From positions 140,232,815 to 140,296,814 of the forward strand of contig NC_073695.1 in assembly GCF_029784165.1 (NCBI RefSeq): DNA of 64,000 nt, in the 5' to 3' direction. Under the pieces are notes generated by a model. The model was not told the DNA's origin. It did no database searches and was given only the letters and a program-made list of their open reading frames with translations. The stretch's first letter is position 1. Each line of letters starts with the position of its first letter. A program made the translations under genes and the position numbers. This document shows, one piece after another, positions 41,095 through 53,357 of this stretch. The DNA is from Wyeomyia smithii (taxonomy: Eukaryota; Arthropoda; Insecta; Diptera; Culicidae).

Positions 41095-44000
41095 CTAAAC
41101 TGGGGCGTGGATGGATTTCAGGAAAACGTATATAAGGGACATGTAGGATAGGTCACGGCTCGCCAAGACATCACGAACAGGAACAGCCGGCTGCCTACCT
41201 TCGGCCGGCAGGGAAGCTATTAATCTAGACCTGGCGTCACGGTGTACAGGGCATGACCAAACAACGTGCTCTATGTCGTGATAACCTTCACCACAGGCAC
41301 AGATACCACTCTCCCCGAGCCCAACACGACGGAGATGCGCGTCAAATCTATAGTGATTGGACATAAGCCGGGACATCACGCAAATGAAATCCCGACCTAC
41401 ATCCAACCCCTTGAACCACGGGTTCGTCGATACCTTGGGGATTATGGAATGTAACCACCTTGCCAGTTCCCCCTTGGTCCAAGAGTTTTGCCAACTGATG
41501 ATCGTATTCTGACGTACAAATGCGAAAAATTCATTAAAGGCAATTGGTCTTTCATAAATATCACCGTTTGTTGCGCCCACCTTAGCCAAAGAGTCCGCTT
41601 TCTCATTACCCGGTATCGAGCAGTGAGAAGGGACCCACGCTAAGGTAATCTGAGTAGATTTTTCCCGTATTTTCCCCAGGAAATACGGAGAGTGCTTAAC
41701 ATCTTTCATCGATCGGAGAGCCTCAATGGAACTGAGACTGTCCGTAAAGATGAAATAATGGTCCGTGGGCATTTTTTCGATAATCCCTAGGGTGTACTGA
41801 ATTGCAGCTAATTCTGCGACGTAAACAGAAGCAGGATTATCGAGCTTATGGGAGACGGTTAAATTGTTATTGAAGATACCGAAGCCAGTGGACCCATCAA
41901 GAAGTGATCCGTCAGTGTAGTACATATTGTCGCAGTTGATGTTTCGATATTTATTGGAAAAAATTTTAGGGATCTGCTGCACGCGTAAATGATCCGGGAT
42001 TCCACGAGTTTCTTCTATCATGAATGTATCGAAAAACACAGTAGAATCAGAAGTATTTGATAAGTTGACACGATTTGGAATATTCGAAGAAGGGTTAATA
42101 TTTTGGGACATGTGATTGAAATACAACGTCATAAAACGGGTTTGAGAATTAAGTTCGATTAACCTTTCAAAATTTTCAATCACGGGACGGTTCAAGACCT
42201 CACATTTGATTAGAATACGAGAAGACAGGCTCCAGAAGCGGTTTTTCAATGGTAGTACTCCAGCTAAGATCTCCAAACTCATCGTATGGGTCGACTGCAT
42301 GCAACCCAAGGCGATACGCAAACAACGATATTGTATTCGCTCCAGTTTGATCAAATGTGTGTTTGCTGCGGAGCGGAAGCAGAAACACCCGTACTCAATA
42401 ACAGACAGTATCGTTGTTTGGTAAAGCCTTATAAGGTCTCCTGGGTGGGCTCCCCACCATTGTCCGGTTATTGTACGAAGAAAATTCACTCTTTGTTGAC
42501 ATTTTTTCATCAGATACCTTACGTGACAACCCCAGGTGCTTTTAGAGTCGAACCAGACACCAAGATATTTGTGTACCAAAACCTGAGAAATCGTTTTACC
42601 CATTAATTGTGTTTGAAGCTGAGCAGGTTCATGCTTCCTAGAAAAACTACTATCTCAGTCTTCTCCGGAGAGAATTCGATACCTAGCTGTAAAGCCCAAG
42701 CAGACAAATTGTCCAAGGTATCTTGCAATGGTCCTTGCAAATCGGCAGCTTTGGCTCCTGTAACAGAGATTACACTGTCGTCTGCAAGTTGTCTTATCGT
42801 GCATGAATTTGCCAGACATTCGTCGATGTCATTTACATAAAAGTTGTAAAGAAGGGGGCTTAAATATGAGCCCTGGGGAAGACCCATGTAGCTAATGCGA
42901 AAAGTTGCCAAATCGCCGTGCGTAAAATGCATGTGCTTTTCGGACAACAAATTGTGCAAAAAATTGTTTAAAATTGGAGAAAATCCTTGTCGGTGAAGTT
43001 TACCCGAAAGAATGTCAATAGAAACGGAATCAAAAGCCCCCTTAATGTCCAAGAACGCAGACGCCATTTGTTCTTTGCGAGCATACGCCAGCTGAATATC
43101 TGTTGAAAGCAACGCAAGACAATCATTCGTCCCTTTGGCACGGCGGAAGCCAAATTGAGTATCTGATAGTAGACCATTTGATTCGACCCAGTGGTCTAAA
43201 CGACGGAGTATCATTTTTTCCATCAATTTCCGGATACAGGATAGCATTGCAATCGGCCTATAAGAGTTGTGATCAGAAGCTGCTTTCCCTGGTTTTTGGA
43301 TGGCGATCACCTTCACTTGCCTCCAATCCTGCGGTACAATGTTTTGCTCCAGGAACTTATTGAACAAGTTCAACAAGCGCCTCTTGGCATTGCCGGGTAG
43401 ATTCTTCAACAAGTTGAATTTGATTCTATCTAACCCAGGCGCGTTATTGTTACAGGACAGAAGGGCAACTGAAAATTCTGCCATCGTAAAAGGTGATCGC
43501 GTCGTGGCCCGGAGACGCATCGCGAACAATGTTTTGCTCAGGAACAGAGTCCGGACATACTTTCCTGGCAAAATCAAATATCCACCGACTTGAAGACTCC
43601 TCGCTTTCGTTGACCGTTACGCGATTTCGCATTCTTCGGGCTGTGTTCCAAAGAGTGCTCATCGATGTCTCCCTCGACGTCTCGTTCACGAACCGACGCC
43701 AATATCCGCGTTTCTTTGCTTTAGCCAAACTTTTAAGCTTGGTATTAAGCTCCGAATACCGTAAATAGTCGCCAGGTATACCTCCCTTCTGGTAGGCCTT
43801 AAACGCGTCGGATCTTTGCGTGTAGACATCGGAGCACTCTTGGTCCCACCACGGAGTGGGAGACCGTTCTTTGATCGTTACGCCGGGATATTTCTTCGTT
43901 TGGGCTTGCAACGCGGCGTCGAGAATCAAGCCCGCGAGGAGGTTGTATTCTTCAAGTGGTGGATGATGTTAAATCGACTCGACCGCTTTTGAAATCATTT

Positions 44001-44754
44001 CCTCGTATAACTTCCAATCGACATTCCGTGTGAGGTCATACGGAATGTCAATTGGTCGCATGCGAGTCGACCCGTTATTAATAGAAATAAGAATAGGCAA
44101 ATGGTCGCTACCGTGAGGATCAAGGATTACCTTCCATGTGCAATCCAACCGTAGCGACGTCGAACATAAGGATAGATCCAAAGCGCTTGGGCGCGCTGGA
44201 GGTTTCGGGATACGTGTCATTTCACCGTTGTTTAAAATAGTCATGTCGAAGTCATCGCAATGGTTATAGATTAAAGAGGAGCGGTTATCATTGTAAGGGG
44301 ATCCCCAAGCCACACCATGAGAGTTGAAGTCTCCCAAAATCAAACGTGGCGAGGGAAGGAGTTCTATTAAATCAAAGAGCAACCGTTGCCCAACCTGTGC
44401 TCTGGGAGGAATATATATTGAGGCAATACAAAGCTCTTTACCTTGTATTGTCATTTGACATGCGACAACTTCGATGCCTGGAATCGAGAGGAGGTTAATA
44501 CGATAGAAAGAATAGCACTTTTTAATCCCTAAAAGTACTCCTCCATATGGGGTGTCTCGATCAAGGCGAATAATATTAAAATCATGGAAGTTGAGATCAA
44601 TATTTGAAGTAAGCCAAGTTTCACAAAGGGAAAATGCATCGCATTTGTTTTTATTTATCAAAACTTTAAACGAATCAATTTTTGGTAAAATACTTCTACA
44701 ATTCCACTGTAAGACAGAGATAGAACCCTTCATATACGCGGTTGAATTAGGCAT
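41095..44754 (-). pseudogene. Ia LINE ORF2, broken (nested copy)
   Basis: ATG near 44754 (MPNSTAYMKGS). The endonuclease is complete (WNCRSI, LCETWLTS, LGDFNSHG, GSDHLP). There is a TAA near 43975, a frameshift near 43500 and another near 42620. RT: FLDIKGAFDS, GLPQGSYLSPLLYNFYVND (Cys to Tyr) and LADDS. RNase H: TDGSLLDGS, YVAELAA, TDSLSSIEA, NEKADSLA, with about 36 nt missing after LGKIRE. C-terminal CACGEGYHDIEHVVWSC retained. About 95% like the intact copy by eye. Confidence 0.87.
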
Positions 44755-46112
44755 CGAAGGATACAATCGCTGCAAGGAGGGGCCATTGGGCAGTCAACTG
44801 CTTCAAAAATTATCTAACTGTTGGGAGGAATGCTGTAAGAAAAATTTTAATTGGATCGGGTACATTGAAATTTTCAAAAATCCAGTCCACAATGTCAGAA
44901 AATTTCACTAATCCAGAGTTTGTTTCATCAACTGGATGTGCAAAAGGAACAACTGGGGTTTTAAATGTTCCTGGCAGTGCTGGGAACTCCTTCTGGGACT
45001 TTAAATTTGCAAGCCCAGGAGGAGTTTGCTTCGGTTTTTCCGCAGCACTGTTTGGTTTGTTCGTACTTTTCATTACACTTTGGGAAATCTTAGGACCTTT
45101 ACGGGGAAGTTTAGGAGAAGAAACATTTTTCCTCTTCCTAGACTCCCCAGGATTGGCGTAAGATGTTCCCGCTGATGAATCGTCAGAATCGGTTTCATCA
45201 GAGGACAACAGATCAAAGGGGTTCGATGTTATGGTAGAAGTGGTCACGGTCTTCTTCAGCATCTCAGCATAAGAACGCTTCGAACGCTCCTTAAGTGACC
45301 GCTTGATTTTATCTCTGCGCTGCATGTACACCGGGCATGTGGAGAGCTCATGCTGGTTTATCCCCACAGTGAATACATTTTTCAGCATTAACACTGCAAG
45401 AATCTTCCGCATGAGTCTCCCCACACTTGCTACATCGTGCCTTATTGCAGCAGTAGGCGGCTGTGTGGCCTAACTGCTTGCAATTGGTGCAATTCATAAC
45501 ACGGGGTACATACAATCGCACAGGCAGACGAACCCGGTCGATCGAGACGTGGCTAGGGAGTGCAGATCCGGCAAACGTAACGCGAAACGAGTCTGACGGA
45601 GTGTTAACTTTTTTACCGCCGACGAGAGACATGGACCGCAATTGCTTACAATCCAAAATCTTCGCCTGTGTTTCGGTATTTTTGAAGCAACCGGTTGCGC
45701 TTTTAAGGATACACTCGACAGACAGACTCGAATCGGTTATGACACCGTCGATCTCCACGTCTCGTGCGGGTATGTAAACGCGATACTCGCGTGTGAAGAG
45801 CTCAGAGCAAGCGATAGCATTGGCCTGTGCCAGATCACTGACCACGACACGGAGCTTGTTAGGTCGGACCTTGGAAATTTCGGTCACGGCCTTGTACCCC
45901 TTCGTTAGGTCTTTTGAAATTTGCAGTATGTTTAATCGCTTTGAATTCACTCCTGCCTTTGGACGAAAATAAACAGTATAGCTGCCCTGTTGAGATCCGT
46001 CCGGGTAAAGCCTGGGGCGAGGGGGGACTGGAGAATGAACAGGGGAGGGGGTAACAGAAGGGTCAGGGGGGTTCGGGGATGGTGGCACGGGAGGCGAGGG
46101 ATCTATATTCAT
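44747..46112 (-). pseudogene. Ia LINE ORF1, broken (nested copy)
   Basis: ATG 46112 (MNIDPSPPVPPSPNPP). Conserved RPNKLRVVV. Knuckles CTNCKQLGHTAAYC (first Cys intact, unlike the 22036 copy) and CSKCGETHAEDSC. A frameshift inside the third knuckle near 45350 shifts to HELSTCPVYMQRRD. A TAA near 44807 interrupts the C-terminal FLKQLT motif. Confidence 0.85.
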
Positions 46113-46426
46113 CGCGCTAAATGTAGCGCACTAGCGAACTAGCGCCGACAAGAACACGTACCTCTTTACTTCTTCCTTCCAGCAGTGGTTGTCCGATCGT
46201 TCGAAGCTGCACCCAAAGCAGCCAGCAGCACCAGTACAGCAGCACCAATACAGCCACCAGCAGTGAGCCGGGTGTGAGATCACTCAGCACAGCGACACGG
46301 ACTCGACTGTCAACTGATGGCCTTGAATAATACACTCTTTTGTTTGGCTATTCATACACACGGACCGGATTGTAATAGAACGACCACTTTGCACGTCCGT
46401 TTCTGTCGAGTGTTCGACGCGGAATG
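46113..46426 (-). promoter_or_regulatory. 5' leader and Inr/DPE of the nested Ia LINE
   Basis: TCATTC at 46427-46422 (minus) and GGACGTG at +28 to +34 match the two elements of the 21589 copy exactly, while the bases between and after them differ. This suggests that the promoter motifs, not the rest of the leader, are conserved. Confidence 0.75.
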
Positions 46427-46430
46427 AAAA

Positions 46431-47450
46431 ACTATCTTACTGATCGAACTCTGCAGGTTGTCTATCAGAATTAAAAATCTGATAGAGTTCCTGTGAGAGC
46501 AGGTGTGCCTTAAGATTCTGTCTTGGGTCCAGTCCTGTACAACATATTCACTTCAGATCTTTCTGATTTGCCTCCAGGATGCACAAAGTCATTGTTCTGC
46601 GAAAAAGCCTTCGTGTCATATGCAGTCGATTGCAGAAAAGTTTAGATATTTTTTCTTCCTACTTGCAAAAGTGTAAAATCTCTCCCAATGCTTCTAAAAC
46701 TCAAATGATAATTTTTCCTCATAAGACTTGGGCTTCTTTCCTCAAGCCAAACAATAATCACGTTGTCAAGATGAATGGGGTTATTTTAAGTTGGTCTGAC
46801 AAGGTTAAGTACTAGGGACTAATTTACGATAATAAACTTATTTTCAAAGAGCACATTGAAAGTATACAAGCCAAGTGCATCAAATATACGAGATATTGAT
46901 ATCCTCTCATTAACAAGAATTGTAAACTTTGTTTAAAGAACAAACTTTTGATTTACAAACAAATTTTTAGACCAGCAATGCTTTATGCTGTACCGATCTG
47001 GTCAAGTTGCTGTTCAACAAGGAAGAAAGCACTTCAAAGGATTCAGAATAAAATTCTGAAAATGATTTTTAAGCGTCCTCCTTGATTTAGTACACTCGAA
47101 TTACATAGACTTACTGGTGTTGAACCATTAGAAGCTATGTCAAATAAAATTATTAACAATTTTCGACATAAATCGTTAAAATCCTCAATTGCTACGATAA
47201 GCTCTCTTTACAGCCAAAAAGTTAGCAATTAAGTTAGTTGTAAGTTTACTTCCCCTATTCTGACAACTAGGTTTAAATCCCTACGAATGATAAGTCCTAA
47301 TTGCGAAAGCAAACAAATCCTAACAATTAAAATTACAAATTTCTAACAGTGTTGAGAAGTCACCATATGTGATTGGACACACATACTCATTATTTACTAA
47401 TATTTATCATAAATACTTAAGCTACTAACAATTCCCCCCTTAAAAAAAAC
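46431..47450 (+). pseudogene. Juan-like reverse transcriptase end, 3' UTR and poly(A)
   Basis: Resumes YLTDRTLQVVYQ, then a VPQGSVLGPVLYNIF-like stretch (with one altered codon), SDLPPGCTKSLF, a deletion across the catalytic ADD region, then CSRLQKSLDIFSSYLQKCK, ISPNASKTQMIIFPHK and WSDKVKY followed by TAG. Further down come RPAMLYAVPIWSSC, ILKMIFKRPP and LTGVEPLEAMSNKI. Non-coding from about 47230, ending in TTCCCCCCTTAAAAAAAA at 47450. There is no RNase H, as expected for Jockey clade. Confidence 0.85.
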
Positions 47451-48990
47451 GTAGCAGACGAAGGCACAAAATTTCTTCGGCAGCTTAAAGAGATGTGGAC
47501 GATAATACCACCCAAAATAGCAGAGTCTGTGGAGGAGATACGTGCCAGTATCAACACTCATATTGAGACAACATGCCAGGTTATACCAGTGACAGGCTTT
47601 TCATCTTGGGGTCAGCTGATTCGCACAACCGCATACGTCTTCCGGTTCCTGGACAAAGTTCGCCCTAAGAAATTCGAATAAATCGATGGGAGTCTCACAA
47701 GCGAAGAAATGCTGCGCGCAGAAGAATTTCATTTCCGGGTAGCGCAGCAGGAGAAATACCGAGCAGAACTGCAAATTCTCTAAAGTGATGGTAAACATAA
47801 AACACTGCCCAAGCGAAGTCCACTCTACAAGCTCAACGCTTACGTTGACAACAAAAATTTGTTGCGCATACACGGTAGAACGTTGCATGCAAATTCCTAT
47901 CAGCAGACACTGCTAACCCCATCATCCTCCCACGCGACCACCCAACGACACATTTACTCGTAGACAGTTATCACCAGAGGTTCCACCATCAGAACCACGA
48001 GACGGTGATTAATGAGGTTCGTCAAAAATTTTGCATTGGCCGGCTGCGTAGAGTGTATGGATCAGGATCAAATCAGAATGCCAACGCTGTAAGTTGCGAG
48101 AAGCTCGTCTGAGGTCTCATGCTATGGCTGATCTTCCGCCATGTAGATTAGCCGCATTTGTTCGTCCTTTAACGCACACCGGTATCGACTATTTTGGTCC
48201 AATGGAAGTGTCGATAGGGAGAGGAGTTGAAAAAAGATGGGAGGTTCTTCTGACTTGTCTCACTATCCGCGCAATTTACCTAGAACTAGCTAGCTCTTCA
48301 TCGACAAGCTCTTGCATAATGGTCATTCGTAACTTCATTGTACGACGTGGCACACCAGCAGTATTTTATAGCGACAGAGGGACAAACTTTATCGGCGCTG
48401 GACGGGAGCTCAAGCAGGCCTTGCTCGCTTTGGATCAACACAAGCTGGCCCAGGAATTCGTCTCATCAACCACTACCTGGCGCTATAATCCCCCAGCCTC
48501 TCCCCACATGGGTGGGAGCTGGGAACTGCTCGTCCAATCAGTCAAACGTACCTTATCGGGAATTCCATTACCGCGATGCCCGACGGAGGAAGAGCTGAGA
48601 AACGCGCTGGTTGAAGTTGAGGGTATCGTAAATGCACGGCCGTTAACCCACGTGTCTATAGAGGACGACGCCGTGGTTGGCATCTATCCCAACAAATTGC
48701 AAACCATTTCTGGAAAAGATGGCAGCGAGAGTACTTGCTGGAAATTATCCGGCGCTTCAAATGGCACGAAAAGGTTCCACCCATCAAGCAAAACGACATC
48801 GTGCTGATTGTGGACCCAGATCTACCGAGGCCGCATAATTGGCACGACAAATCGAGATGGGCACAGCAACAATCCAAACTGCAAAGATGTTTACGAGAGA
48901 CCAGCTGTTAAAATTGCGGTTCTTGACGTACGAGGAAAGAAGGAGTTATCGGACTCAGAGGCGGAGTCAGCAAACTGTGGGGGGGGGAGG
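47451..48990 (+). pseudogene. BEL/Pao retrotransposon pol 3' end: integrase
   Basis: Begins inside pol (NVADEGTKFLRQL), several frames. 47940-48110 holds the HHCC region (YHQRFHHQNHE, then CQRCKLREA across frames). 48094-48807 is the integrase core: GIDYFGPMEV (first Asp), FYSDRGTNFIGAG (second Asp) and SPHMGGSWELLVQS (Glu), then VNARPLTHVS. A frameshift near 48700 precedes DIVLIVDPDLPRPHNW and RPAVKIAVLDVRG (48808-48950). A G-rich polypurine tract (48977-48990) follows. Integrase would insert cDNA; upstream RT and protease are missing. Confidence 0.85.
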
Positions 48991-49558
48991 TGTCAAATGT
49001 GCACCCCTCGGTGTCGTAACTAGCACGCCCTAAGTGTGAGAAGAACGGCAGTATATCTCCCGGTGGTAATATACTGTGGTGAGAGCGACAAATTAGACAG
49101 CGGACGTCAGATACGTCAGTGGAGTGATTTGGCGATAAAGTTAGATGGGATAAAGTTGAAAACTTGGTATACTTAGCTAAACTTGGGAATTAAAACTAGT
49201 TAAACCTTAATGGTGGTGGTAAAAATTGCTAGTGATTTGAAACGTGAGGTAAAAGGCCTAATTATGTATTACTTAAAACTTAAACCTAATTAATTCATTA
49301 AAACTAATCCAGGCTAAACTAGTGGCAAGCGCAGATAGCGAATTATTAGAAGAAGATTGAGGTTAAAACTAAACGTAAGCAAAAATTTTTATAACTACAT
49401 ATCCTACATCTAAAGAAAACTTGTATCCGTAGGAAATTAAAGCGCATTAAACTTCGCAACGAATAAGCGAATAACAGTCTCTCCCGAGCTGAAATTCGAA
49501 CCTACGACGACTGGCTTGTTAGGCCAGCATCGTACCTCGAGACCATCTGGGAGATACA
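48991..49558 (+). repeat. Probable 3' LTR of the BEL/Pao element
   Basis: Starts TGTCAAATG directly after the polypurine tract and could end GGGAGATACA at 49558 (TG...CA). No second LTR is in the window to confirm the ends, and the last 80 bp are tRNA-like, so the right boundary is uncertain. Confidence 0.5.
49479..49554 (-). ncRNA. tRNA-Val(AAC)-like sequence, probably a SINE head
   Basis: Minus strand, about 76 nt. The anticodon arm is CTGGC-CTAACAA-GCCAG (perfect 5-bp stem, anticodon AAC). Box B is GGTTCGAAT. The acceptor ends TCTCCC and GGGAGA pair over 6 bp. The D arm departs from a canonical box A, and the T stem is weak. This fits a tRNA-derived SINE head better than a working tRNA gene, but I cannot exclude a pseudogene. 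Confidence 0.5.
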
Positions 49559-50158
49559 AACTAGTAGATAATTTATGGAAATTGAAAATCGTTTACACTG
49601 AAACAGTTTGGTCGAACAAACCTTTCATACCATTCGGTTTTGAAAAGGTGTGTCTCATTTACTTTGGTATAATGTAGCTGTTATAATGCAGCAACTGTTC
49701 AGTTGATACAACTGATGTTGCTGTGTTGATACAAGATGTTGCTGTGTGATGCAGCAACTGTTTAGTTGATACAACTTATACGGTATGCTTCAACTACAAG
49801 TAGTAGGAACGGCGAACGAACGATTTATTTGCAAATAATCCAATCAAAGTATTTTTCGAAATTAATGAAATTTCTCTGGAGAGTTTTTCTACTACACCAA
49901 TCCGAAGATTCACATGAAAAAATACGTGCTTTAATTATTTCATACTAGTTTTTTCTTCCAGAACATCTGCATGCTAGAATAAATCTTTCAACATATTTGG
50001 ATTCAAGAGGCCTTATTCTAAGAACTTCTGGTTGAAAAAAGAAAAACAGAACAGAAACCCACTGTGGGAGACTGACAAAAACAAATTCCAATGGAAATAC
50101 GTGCTTTAGTAAATTCAAACTAATTTAGAAAATCTATACCGAGCGTCTTAGCAGAGTG
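49559..50158. repeat. Degenerate ~190-bp tandem units, first part
   Basis: Phrases ATACGTGCTTTA, then ATTCAAACTAGTTTTT, then CATATTTGGATTCA recur around 49915, 50097 and, beyond the MITE, 50495 and 50640. No gene. Confidence 0.55.
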
Positions 50159-50491
50159 ATTTAAGAAATCAAAGAAATAGTTATCGGTTTCCGTTATACT
50201 CTACTAGAAATTTTTTTTGGAAATAAATATTGAAATTCAGTCCGCGCAAATATATATTTCGACTGTGACACACAGTCTTCCTCAGTGCTTATGTGGACTG
50301 GTAAAGAGCAGAGCGTAAATCCTGGTTTTTATTTTTGGTAGGTAAAAAATGAAAATTTGGCACTCTTAATTGGAGTTAGGTAGGGAATTATGCGGTATAT
50401 ATTTGCGCGGACTGAATTTCAATATTTATATCCAAAAAAATTTCTAGTAGAGTATAACGGAAACCGATAACTATTTTTTTGATTTCTTAAA
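50159..50491. mobile_element. Foldback MITE with ~95-bp inverted arms
   Basis: Left arm 50159-50257 and right arm about 50393-50491 are inverted repeats (TTAAGAAATCAAAGAAATAG inward from the left). They share TTATCGGTTTCCGTTATACT and GAAATTCAGTCCGCGCAAAT. The arms enclose about 135 bp. It lies within a degenerate tandem repeat. No transposase and no clear target duplication. Confidence 0.8.
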
Positions 50492-51583
50492 TTCAAACTA
50501 GTTTTTCTCCAAATCTGTTCATGCTATAAAAAATCTCTTACCATATTTGGATTCAGGAAACCTTATTTCAAAAATATTGGTTTGAAAAAATAAAGAACTC
50601 CATTGAATTCAACCGTGGGATACTGAGAAAATCAAATATATTTGAAAATTCGTACTTTAGCGAATTCAAACTCGTTTTTCCCGAAATCTGTTCGTGCTAG
50701 AATACCATATTTGAAATCAGGAGATCTTTTTCTACAAAAGTAGAGTAGAAAACTAGGACACAGCCGCAATCTTTCTCAGTAGAACATGATATTTTGAATT
50801 TTTATGAAAATACGTAGTTATGTGATTTTGTACTGAAATAATTTGGCAACTTCAAAATTCACTCTTATTTATCATATTTCATTTACCCAACATGATTTGA
50901 TACTTTGAAAAATCGATACGTAAAAAAAATCCATGGGCTTCTTCAATCTGTATGAAAAATTAGGAAAAAAACACACACAGACATACATATTTGGATCTCA
51001 CGTAAACTGGGAGGGGTTCGAAGGAGTGGCACCTTTACCAAAACTTAGAGCAACTATTCCTTTTGAATGATAATCCGAGTTTTCTCAAATCGGCCGCAGC
51101 ATCGCTGAGAACAACCATTTAAGAAAAAGGTTCGTCCCGGTTCTTTACGGGTTAATTACGCAGAAACGTGCGACGAGTATTAGCTAGTATTATGAAAAAA
51201 TCAGGAACATGATGGAGTATGCAATAAAATACTAAATCTCCTGTACATATTGTGCTCCAACTTAATTCTTCAATTATACTTCGACGTTCAGAGGGTACGA
51301 AGAATTTTTTTGGACGATATGTGATATAATTGACAGTAAATAAATTATGATCTCCAGATTCTTCGATACGTTTTTATGTTAAATGAAATTACTTGTTCAC
51401 TTGCCGTTAACGCACGTTCTGCCAACTCGACAGTCTCGATGTCTCGTATCGATAAGTGGCGCGAACAGAATGCTACAGTGAGTGTCGTAATTAAATTTCA
51501 TTCATCTGTGTTCTTAACTGATACAGTATCATTAAAAAATTATACGATAATATGTCATTGCTCAATAAATACTATATAGGACT
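50492..51583. other. Degenerate repeats and AT-rich sequence, no gene
   Basis: To about 50720 it continues the ~190-bp units. The rest contains nothing I can name, apart from a short CA-rich run near 50975. Confidence 0.5.
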
Positions 51584-51592
51584 ACGCTACTT

Positions 51593-53324
51593 GTTATTAT
51601 TTCAAGACATTATGTTGAATCTGATCAGATATTATGATTCAACCCTAGATCTTCGTCAAATAAAATCAACCCATGCATTTTCTGTATGGTAACCCATCAG
51701 AGCCGTAGATACTCCGTTTTGCGTGGGGGGCAAAGAATTTTTTTTAATTGAACGTTATTTTTTTAGGGGAAACCCATAAACCGGTTTGTGCTCGACGAAA
51801 AAGTACCTTTACGCGTCCAACGGAGTACCTGGAAGTACAAATCAAAGTTCTCATAAGTTTTGCAGTTTTCCTCCTATGTCGATAGATTCAGAGAGATTCA
51901 GAAGCTCATCTATATATTTTCAAATAAGAGTTAGTGGTGTTCCGTAAGAATTGTCTAATTTCCGAAAATCTGGTTCTCCGGGTATATATTCCGAAAAAAA
52001 AAAACAAACTGCGAATGTGCGTATCGTTGAAGCAGGGATGAAAACTTTTTAATTACTGCCTTACAGTGACGAACCCGCTATTCGACCATTTAAATATTCA
52101 TTAAACGAATGATCATACCAGCAAGAGAAGCAATGCAAGGATGAGTGATGGAATACAACGATTCTATGACACTTATTAGAGACATTTACACAATGTTCGA
52201 AAAACTAAGAACAGAAGAGAGTTCTAAAAAGTTGTAATCTGAAGCAACAAATGCATTGAAGGAATTACAGCGTTAGAAACCCATCTTCGAGGGTCACCTC
52301 ATTCAAAATCGACGATACTGAGAGATTCTATTCGCGAAGAAACACTGAGAGAATGGAGCGATTCAACCGTTAACCTAAATTCTAAATTTCACGATTCGCA
52401 TTGTTCGATCAATGTTTATGTCCGATTTTATTTCAAACCGAACTGTAACATAGTTGTCCGGGTTAGGTAACGGACTGGGTTATGCTTCCGGGGTGTGAAA
52501 AAGTCCGGCCTAAATAAATTGAACTGAACATAAACGTGAATCACAAGAAGCACACTGTAGGAAGTTTAGATACTGGCTGAATATTTAATATTTGAAAAAA
52601 AAAAATAGTCTTGTGTGTCATTTTTTGGCCACGATTTGTTCAATCCAAGAAATCGAAAAGTGGGAAATAAAAACTTCTGACAAAACTGGTCAAATTTTGC
52701 AGCAAAACTTGTGTTTCATTTTTCTCTAAAACCAAACATAAAACTGTGTTTGGTTCTTTCGCTAAAATGACACATTTAAAAAAACTGGCATTTTCACTCC
52801 CAGACGCTGGTCCGGACATCCGAAACGCAAGTATGCGGATCGTCAGTTTCAACGTCGCCGCAAATCAAGCGGGCTCACTAAAAGATTGAGTAATTTAATC
52901 TTTTTGTCATATGAGCTCGACCGCTTTGATTGTTCGGACTTAAACATGGTTCTTTTGAGATTTAATGCACTACGACTGGAGACTATTCAATAATGCTTAT
53001 TGCTCATATTTCAGATTTTTCATTTGGTTTTTTTGTACCTAGTATCAATCAAATATATGAGAAAATTGCGTGGTGGGGCAATGCAAACGCGTGGGGGGGG
53101 GGCTAAGCCCCTCCTAGCTACGGGCCTGTAACCCATAGAGAGATTGAGCTCTTCAAAATTTAAGAAGTAAAAAAATGGTATTTTGAGAAATAGCAATAAA
53201 TACTAGTGAAAAGTTGTCCTTGACATCAGAGTGGAAAATTTAATTATTATTTGTCCAACCTCGAAAATAAATAGATGTTTTTTAGTAAAAACTCTTAAGT
53301 TCAATTAAACCTTTGGACATATCA
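51593..53324 (+). repeat. Putative 5' LTR of the left arm (split by hAT)
   Basis: TGTTATTATTTCAAG to GGACATATCA, about 293 bp once the hAT element and one duplication are removed. Directly followed by TTTTAGCGACGAGGAT, a typical gypsy leader/primer-binding neighbourhood (right arm TTTTGGCGACGAGGAT). Confidence 0.6.
51698..53128. mobile_element. Non-autonomous hAT-type element, 1431 bp
   Basis: Begins CAGAGCCGTAG and ends CTACGGGCCTG, imperfect hAT-style terminal repeats. It is flanked by the 8-bp duplication TAACCCAT (51690-51697, 53129-53136). The opposite palindrome arm holds the site once (ATGGGTTA, 55828-55835). There is a G-run just inside each end. No transposase frame. Confidence 0.85.
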
Positions 53325-53357
53325 TTTTAGCGACGAGGATTTCAAGGATCCACGAAC

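Larger units (their letters stand above)
40699..46426 (-). mobile_element. I-group LINE, family Ia, full length but decayed, nested
   Basis: Minus strand. The 5' end is TCATTC with A+1 at 46425 and GGACGTG at +28 to +34, the poly(A) is read as T 40699-40710, and the 3' box GTGCCGTGTCAAATAAACT is present. Flanks AAAAACAAAC (40689-40698) and AAAAACTATC (46427-46436) are a diverged duplication of 8/10. It interrupts the Juan-like RT cleanly. The first ~110 nt of the leader differ from the 21589 copy, but the rest is closely similar. Confidence 0.9.

Noticed and set aside
38240..47460. A firm twin-priming target duplication around the Juan-like element
   Set aside because: The candidate flanks match at only about 6 of 10 bases.
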